A stretch of DNA of 64,000 nt from Macrocystis pyrifera. Lineage: Eukaryota; Sar; Phaeophyceae; Laminariales; Laminariaceae. The position numbers were made by a program, and so were the translations under genes. Below the pieces are notes generated by a model that searched no databases, was not told the DNA's origin, and worked only from the letters and a program-made list of their open reading frames with translations. Below, piece by piece: positions 57,864 to 64,000 of the stretch (positions are counted from its first letter, which is position 1; each line of letters begins with the position of its first letter). The stretch covers positions 1,789,001-1,853,000 of the forward strand of contig JASSKH010000003.1 in assembly GCA_031763025.1 (NCBI GenBank), given 5' to 3'.

Positions 57864-58312
57864 GTCTGTACATCAAGCGAGAAGCGACGGCCGGCGGAAC
57901 CGCTGCACACACCACGGCGGCAGCAGATGCCATAGACAACCCTCACGCAGGTCTGGTATCCTGCGGTCGCTGTAATCACAACTAAGCGGTATCAGGTCAT
58001 ATATCTCCGCGGGCAAGTCTAGTGTAGTTTACCCCCAATTACGGGGGCACAAGAGGCTAAAGTACCCCGGGGGGCGTCGTCACTAAAGTTCCCAGGGGGG
58101 CACGATAAGTTGCACTCCCCGGGGCTTCCATCAGGGTGAAACAATAACGGGTACCCGGGTTTTGTGCACCGGGTACACATCTACTATTAAAATTGAAAAC
58201 CGCGTACCAGATATCATATATATACCGGTATAGGCACAACGAACTGTTAACGGGCGCACTGCTGTGCAATGCGTGCTATAGTATTAATAGTGTTGGATAT
58301 CGTATACTGTTG

Positions 58313-60532
58313 TAACATCGCGTCGTACGTTAATTCGTATATAGTTTGGGATCAATGAGGCCTCCTGCTGCGACCAGCCGGAGACTCTCACCCAGGGTTA
58401 CTACTCCCGCGTTGGTTGTCTGGCAATCAACGCGGCACATCGTCGCAGAGAGTAGGTACCCCGGTAAAATAAACACCAGCAAAACTGATGTCGTTGTCGA
58501 TGGTACACCTCGCTACCAACGATGGGCGGGCGGGATGGTCTGTTTTTTCCTAGCCTCTTTCTACTTTGTCGTGCTGTTGTAGAGCTGCGATATCGCTCAC
58601 GGAGTGATACTCAATCACTGTCTCCCCATACAACAAGGAGGCTTTCCCGAAAAGGGATCCACCCTGCTGGCGTCCCCTCTTTTCTGGTCCAGATTACTGT
58701 TGTAACATCGCGTCGTACGTTAATTCGTATATGGTTTGGGATCAATGAGGCCTCTCTCTGCTGCGGCATGAGATCACACCCATACTTGTTGACCCTTCTC
58801 TTATCTCAATGTCGTCGCTCTTTTGATGCGTATCCTTTTTGCGGGTGCCTTCTATTCCTTATTGTCCCCAAACTTGTAGCCTAGTTGATTAGGGGTTCTG
58901 CTACCATTGGTTGTCCCGTGGGAACGTCGTGTACGATTTTCTAGACCCCTCTGACGGTGATACGCGCTGAGGTATGCGATCGCGGTGTGATGCACCCGGA
59001 ACGCGTTTACCTGGTTGTCGGCACGCAGTGTTGTAGCGTGTCTCGGCGCGGTTCTTCCGGAACTAACATACGCTTATGTCGTGCTTGAGGGGCGACAAAG
59101 GCGGAGCGTTTATGTGGGTGGTCTCCCACACTATATTTTCTCAGATACCGCAGCCCGCCCCCCACCGTAGTTACCATACGCTTTCGTCTAACGAAGCACG
59201 CATAACGTCTGCCACAGTCGGCATGTTTTCTACGTTTCGCTTGGTCTTCGCCCCCTCATCCCATTTGTTCCTCGACTTTCAGATTTGGGGAAAATGGGAA
59301 CGAGAAACCTACTTCTCGGTGCCTCCGTGATAGGGTCACGAGCCATACGCTGGCAGATCCCACCACGCTTGATACGGCACGATGTACAATTATGTTTGTT
59401 ATAGCAAGCAATTACAGGCACCTGAGATACGGTGCACCACTCACTACCGTGGGTTGCGATGTACTTGAAGCTAACGTAGGTTCGATGCGACTGTGACCAG
59501 ACGCACCCGCCGAGAGACATGGCGGACGTAAGGGCAATCAATTGCAACGATACTTCGGATTGACGGTCTATGAATATCAGTAGTATGATATATATACATA
59601 TATTTATATTCCGTACAGTTTCTACCACGCGGGTACAGACGTGAAACAGTTGTCGATTATATGTGATATAGACTTGATCGGTCAAAATAAGTGTCACGGA
59701 TGTAAAATATACTGGTTCGTGCGCTCGCTGTTTTTCTGTGCGTGTGTCAACGTGTTCGCGTATGCGCTCGAGGACTCGCATGTATACGACATGCACTTCT
59801 TATTTTATATTGTTTTGCCACTATATACCGGTATGTATATTCTAACACTGTGTACATGAAAGTGGGATTATGCCGCGACTCGTCATATTAGTCGCCAGGT
59901 GCGTGGCCCGTGCACGTTCCCCCCTTGTATTAACGCGAGCACCTTACGCTCCCGCTGTTCCCGTTACAGTTCCGCATTGCCGCTTATCGTGTCGCGAACG
60001 CTGGCGCACTCTTGGCGTCGATTCGCCTGTGCTGTAGCGTACAGGTCGCTATGCATAGTATTCCTGTGTTGCCGTTCGTCAAGTGTTGCATCCCCGTCCC
60101 TATTTCTAGCAGCCGGCGACGGCGACCCTATCGATCATGGTACGCCCCGCTTACATGTACGTGTCGTGCGATTGAGAGTCAGCCGTCGCGCTACTCCCCT
60201 TACTCTATGTGTGACCGTCCTCCGGTGTCGTCGCACTCTATCCTCTCGTGCGTTGACAAGTCACCGTCCCTTAGTATTACCGTCGCCACCGCTCTCGTGG
60301 CTATTCCGGCCACAAACACGCCCCGCTGTTCTCGCTCTCCTGAACCGCCATACGATACACGAATCCCCCGTCGTTTTTAGGCAAGCATAGTTTCCATCGA
60401 TGGTACCGTCCTTATTGTTCCTCGCGGTTCTCGCGCTTTCTTAGCAAAAAAACTCCGGTCCAACGGCGCCCACGGCCGCTGAATGTTTGACCCCGCGTCC
60501 GGGTACGTACACCTTGAATAGGCTAAAACCCG

Positions 60533-60567
<35 letters not shown>

Positions 60568-61756
60568 CAGAGAGTATACTCCACTACGAAATGGTGGTTC
60601 GCGTCAGCACGGTTTCGTTCGTCGATGCCTCGCGCGTAGTTGTCCACCGGGGTTGAACCGTGAGACCGCAGTGTACGTAATAACCTTGCATGGTTGGAAG
60701 ACAAACCCTGCTCGCTCGTGGTGGCCGTAATGTCACCCTGTGCTCAAACGTGTCGGGGATTTAGCCCTATTTCCGTGATCGGGGTTGTAACCTAGGGCTG
60801 ACCGAGTATGTGAGTTGCGATGGGCTGCCGTCGTACCGATAGCAGCTCGGAGGTGCAACCCTACGTGCTCGCTCGTGCGCGTTGGAGATTGACCCCAGCG
60901 TGCTTACTGGGGCCGCATGGCCAGAACCGCCCGCAGGAGTAAGCACCTCAAGGTGCGACGGTGCCTACTCCCGAATGTCTACTAGTCGCGGTCCGGGGAT
61001 TCACCCGGTGTATTCGACCCCGTTCGGACGCGTTCTACGTTAGAAGTGAAACATTTCCGCTAAAAAAAAAATCTGCTTGACGGGGGTTCCTTAGCCCAAA
61101 ATCGTCGGAATGCCAATCTTGTTTCGAAATTGACGTTTTAATATACTTGGGCCATGGGAGTATTCATCGAGATTCAACGTGATTTTTTTTTTTTTTTTTT
61201 TTTTTTTTTAGGTTTTAGGGTAGGGTATGGAGCTCCTTAAGTGAGAAGCTCCAGAAAATAGGGTTAACCTCGATCGTACAACGATTTTTTTTTTTTTTTC
61301 TTTTTTTTTTTGTCGGGGATTAAACCCTGTTTGCTTGTTATGGCCGTAGAGCCAACTGGCCGTCGCTCGTTTGTCCATTCTCATTATCGTATGTCTCATT
61401 ATCGAATCGGCCGGAGTAAGTACCTCAACGTCCGGCTCCTTCTGGCGCTGGCCGATGCTCTTGTCGTACTCCACAGTCAGCATTACAAGGGACAGGTCCG
61501 ATTTCAGGTCCTCCTTTCTTTGCATTTCAGCCAGTTCCACACCCGACGAGAAGGGAGCGGGGCGGCCGCCGCAGCGATCGCTGATTTCGTCATAAGCTCT
61601 GTTTTTTCCTAGCCTCTTTCTACTTTGTCGTGCTGTTGTAGAGCTGCGATATCGCTCACGGAGTGATACTCAATCACTGTCTCCCCATACAACAAGGAGG
61701 CTTTCCCGAAAAGGGATCCACCCTGCTGGCGTCCCCTCTTTTCTGGTCCAGATTAC
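58313..61756. mobile_element. LTR-like repeat: one whole unit and one split unit, copy B only
   Basis: A unit of about 380 bp (58313-58693; TGTTGTAACATCG to the TCTGGTCCAGAT end) is followed at once by a second unit. The second unit's two parts lie near 58697-58765 and 61600-61756, with about 2.8 kb of other sequence between. Copy A reads straight through this site, so the insertion follows the duplication. The enclosed 2.8 kb contains T runs (60533-60564, about 61180-61210, 61283-61312), a repeat shared with 9675-9860, and no recognisable genes. It looks like a broken fossil. Confidence 0.5.
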
Positions 61757-62907
61757 CGGTATATCATCAGAAGTTTCTACATGTCGAAATTTTCTCGGTA
61801 TACACATCGTATCGAACGCATTTCGCGCTCCATCCCAGCACATACATCCCAGCATTGATTGTTTACGTACCGATATACGTGAGCTGATGATATTGAACGG
61901 AAACGAGAGAGTTCAAGATTGTACTGATCGACTGCGAATCGCAATCGTGTCGATTTGAGTATTGGTTTATCGGTGCCGTGCCGGTGACGCATACTATTTC
62001 GCACTCGATTCTTGTTCCATATCCACATCTTTCAATTCGTCATTCCTATTACGTTTGATACCCATAGCCATGCATCTGATCCCACTCACTACAGCCCTCT
62101 GTGGTACAGCGCTGTAACGTATTACTTAGTATTACTGCTGTAGTATTTAGTCAATGTTCAGAAACACTCCATGCGTCGGACAGAGCATCTCCATCCCTAC
62201 AGATATGGACCTGAACACCTGCACCATTGTGGATAGATACCGGGTTCCTGGTGCATCACAAGAGCTAGCTGTGTGTGGATAGATATGCGGGGAGGAGGAG
62301 CTGAAACATGCCCAGGCAGGAGCTACTATGCTGCTGTGTAGCAGCAGTTGTAACTACTACTGCTGTACAGACAGACAGATAATTTATTTTTGCCCGATAT
62401 TTCCTCATTCAAGATGACGCGTCCGACCTGACTATCTGTCGTACCGGTACATCTACTGGCGGAGATGGCATGCATGATGACCTGTCTGCTGTACCCATCG
62501 AACACGGTTCTCTTGTTTGAACTACAGCGGTATTTACAATCGCAGTCGGTTTTACCGTTCGTCCCCGAACAAGTAAACTGTACGAGGTAGTGAACACCAC
62601 ACACATCGTGTAAAACCGACTGAATTCTGGCCAACATAATGGATGAGGTATAATATATGTGGCATACAGCAGTGTACAATACCTGGTATTAATAGTACAC
62701 ACTCTACGTATTGATTGTAGTCTGTACAACGATTGTTGTCTGTTTTGTACGTGCAGACCTAAACACCGTCCAAACGTCCAAACCTCCAGTGTGTATGTAC
62801 TGCTGCAATAAACTCCTGCACTGCTTTATTGCTATACGAGGTTGGATGACGATGGGGAGAAAAAATAACACACGACGCAGAACGACGAGCACACACACCC
62901 TATCGAT

Positions 62908-63687
62908 TCAGATTTTTCGGATGTACCAGGTACGATACAAAATCTCGCACACCCGCCCTGGGAGAAGACTTCGATCCATGAATAACAACCATGGTATTAT
63001 GATGATTATAACACAGACCAGACCACCGCCACACCTGTTCCCTTCGTGCACGAGTGCTGGTTCCATGCCGGTGCATACCCTTGTTCCACCAGCTGACACC
63101 CCACCCAAGGCAGGGAAGAAGTGGCATGCCACGACACCCAGGACCACCCCTGCAAAAACCAGGGCCAGGATCAATCCCCAGAAGCAGCGGGACTCCAAGG
63201 GATGGATGGGGGCGGCGGCGGCGCGGCCGTGCGTGCTGCTGCTCATCGCTCCAGCAGGAACACGCCCTCCTTCCTCCCTCCCCACCTTCGCAGCAGGCTC
63301 TCCTCCGTCCACAGGGCCTGTTCCCGCTCCGAGTCGGTGCGGAGCCATCGCCAAGCCATCGCCCGCTGATGGTGCACCATCCACCAGCTCGATGGCATCA
63401 CACGCGCTCCTTGGTTCTTCTCCTGATGAGGCTGACGATGATGAGACCGGTTCGACTTCGGCTTGCTGGGGCGGTGCCCCGTCCTCTCGCTGCCTGCTCC
63501 CGCCGTGCTCGACGGGCTCGCCGATCGTATCTGCTGCCCATCTCAGCACGTCTACTCCACTGCGGAGGACGTTGCCGGCCAAGCCGATGATGAACCCATT
63601 TCCTCCGCCGTGCTTGTTGTTGTTGTTGTTCTTGTTGTTGATTGTCTCTGCCCCTGCTGCAACTACTGCCGCTGCATCGTCCGCCAT
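62908..63687 (-). CDS. Hypothetical two-pass membrane protein, duplication copy B
   Basis: This is the second copy of the frame at 47506-48282, with 259 residues starting at ATG. Compared with copy A it has one extra serine (in-frame 3-base gain) and a Val-to-Asp change in the disordered region. The two hydrophobic helices are unchanged. The duplicated DNA continues past it to the window edge. Confidence 0.45.
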   Translation of the reverse strand: MADDAAAVVAAGAETINNKNNNNNKHGGGNGFIIGLAGNVLRSGVDVLRWAADTIGEPVEHGGSRQREDGAPPQQAEVEPVSSSSASSGEEPRSACDAIELVDGAPSAGDGLAMAPHRLGAGTGPVDGGEPAAKVGREEGGRVPAGAMSSSTHGRAAAAPIHPLESRCFWGLILALVFAGVVLGVVACHFFPALGGVSAGGTRVCTGMEPALVHEGNRCGGGLVCVIIIIIPWLLFMDRSLLPGRVCEILYRTWYIRKI

Positions 63688-64000
63688 ATTCTCCTTCCGC
63701 TACCGACTGTTGATTGCTGGCACTGGTGTCTTATTGCCCTAGAAGCGGGTGGGTGCTGAGGGCAGGCGCGTCGGATGGAGGACTGGATATCCTCAGCTGT
63801 AAAGTAGCCAACGGGTGCAATCTTTTCATCTTCATTATTAATAGTGGTGGGCTGCAGCTCTATTATTTTTATTAGTAGCAAGTAAACTAAAAAATAAACA
63901 ACAAACGCTACCACGATTGTTTGATTTTAGATACGGCCACGGCTCCGCCCGTGGCGCTAGCCCTGCGTTGCCCATATTAATAGTATTGCTGGTATGTATG

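Larger units (their letters stand above)
53700..64000. repeat. Segmental duplication, copy B (runs off the window)
   Basis: Collinear with 42430-48600 but longer, because of LTR-type insertions at about 57218-57863 and 58313-61756. The far boundary is not in view. Confidence 0.85.

Noticed and set aside
60000-60390. Overlapping plus-strand frames between the split LTR-like units
   Set aside because: Arg/Ser/Leu-rich without recognisable domains; two frames are open over the same bases.
1-64000. CRISPR arrays, rRNA operons, bacterial-type operons
   Set aside because: None seen. Direct repeats here are tandem satellites or dispersed elements without regular unique spacers.

Overview
The window is nuclear DNA from a eukaryote with long, intron-rich genes. 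Introns run from about 0.35 kb to 2.8 kb, use GT-AG ends, and are full of low-copy repeats, microsatellites and G/C homopolymers. Gene content (IQ/WW/B-box protein, EF-hand protein, divergent cyclophilin) and intron style suggest a stramenopile, most likely a brown alga. That assignment is inference; no rRNA or organelle marker is present.

Layout. (1) 198-13693, plus strand: a 12-exon gene whose exons all join in phase. It encodes about 803 residues with several IQ motifs, three WW domains and a tandem pair of B-box zinc fingers. (2) 15172-21304, plus strand: a complete 5-exon gene for a 359-residue EF-hand protein with an N-myristoylation signal and a long basic, coiled C-terminus. (3) 32032-22908, minus strand: a 7-exon cyclophilin-type peptidyl-prolyl isomerase with its key active-site residues present. 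(4) 32.2-43 kb and 48.6-54 kb: no recognisable host genes; layered repeats, including tRNA-derived SINE-like elements, small inverted-repeat elements, a 1.9 kb element with terminal inverted repeats, and families that share a 3' module. (5) About 42.4-48.6 kb and 53.7-64.0 kb: a direct segmental duplication carrying two short minus-strand reading frames per copy. The second copy holds later LTR-type insertions and runs off the window.

The most unusual signal is a class of tiny insertions at TA dinucleotides. Copies of the same repeat differ by exact gains such as TA to TA-CAG-TA, TA-CTG-TA, TA-CCTGG-TA and TA-TG-TA. These look like excision scars of TA-targeting (Tc1/mariner-type) DNA transposons. 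The same words are scattered through most of the non-coding DNA here.

The first two genes could both act in calcium signalling (calmodulin-binding IQ motifs beside an EF-hand protein), but nothing in the sequence shows that they work together.
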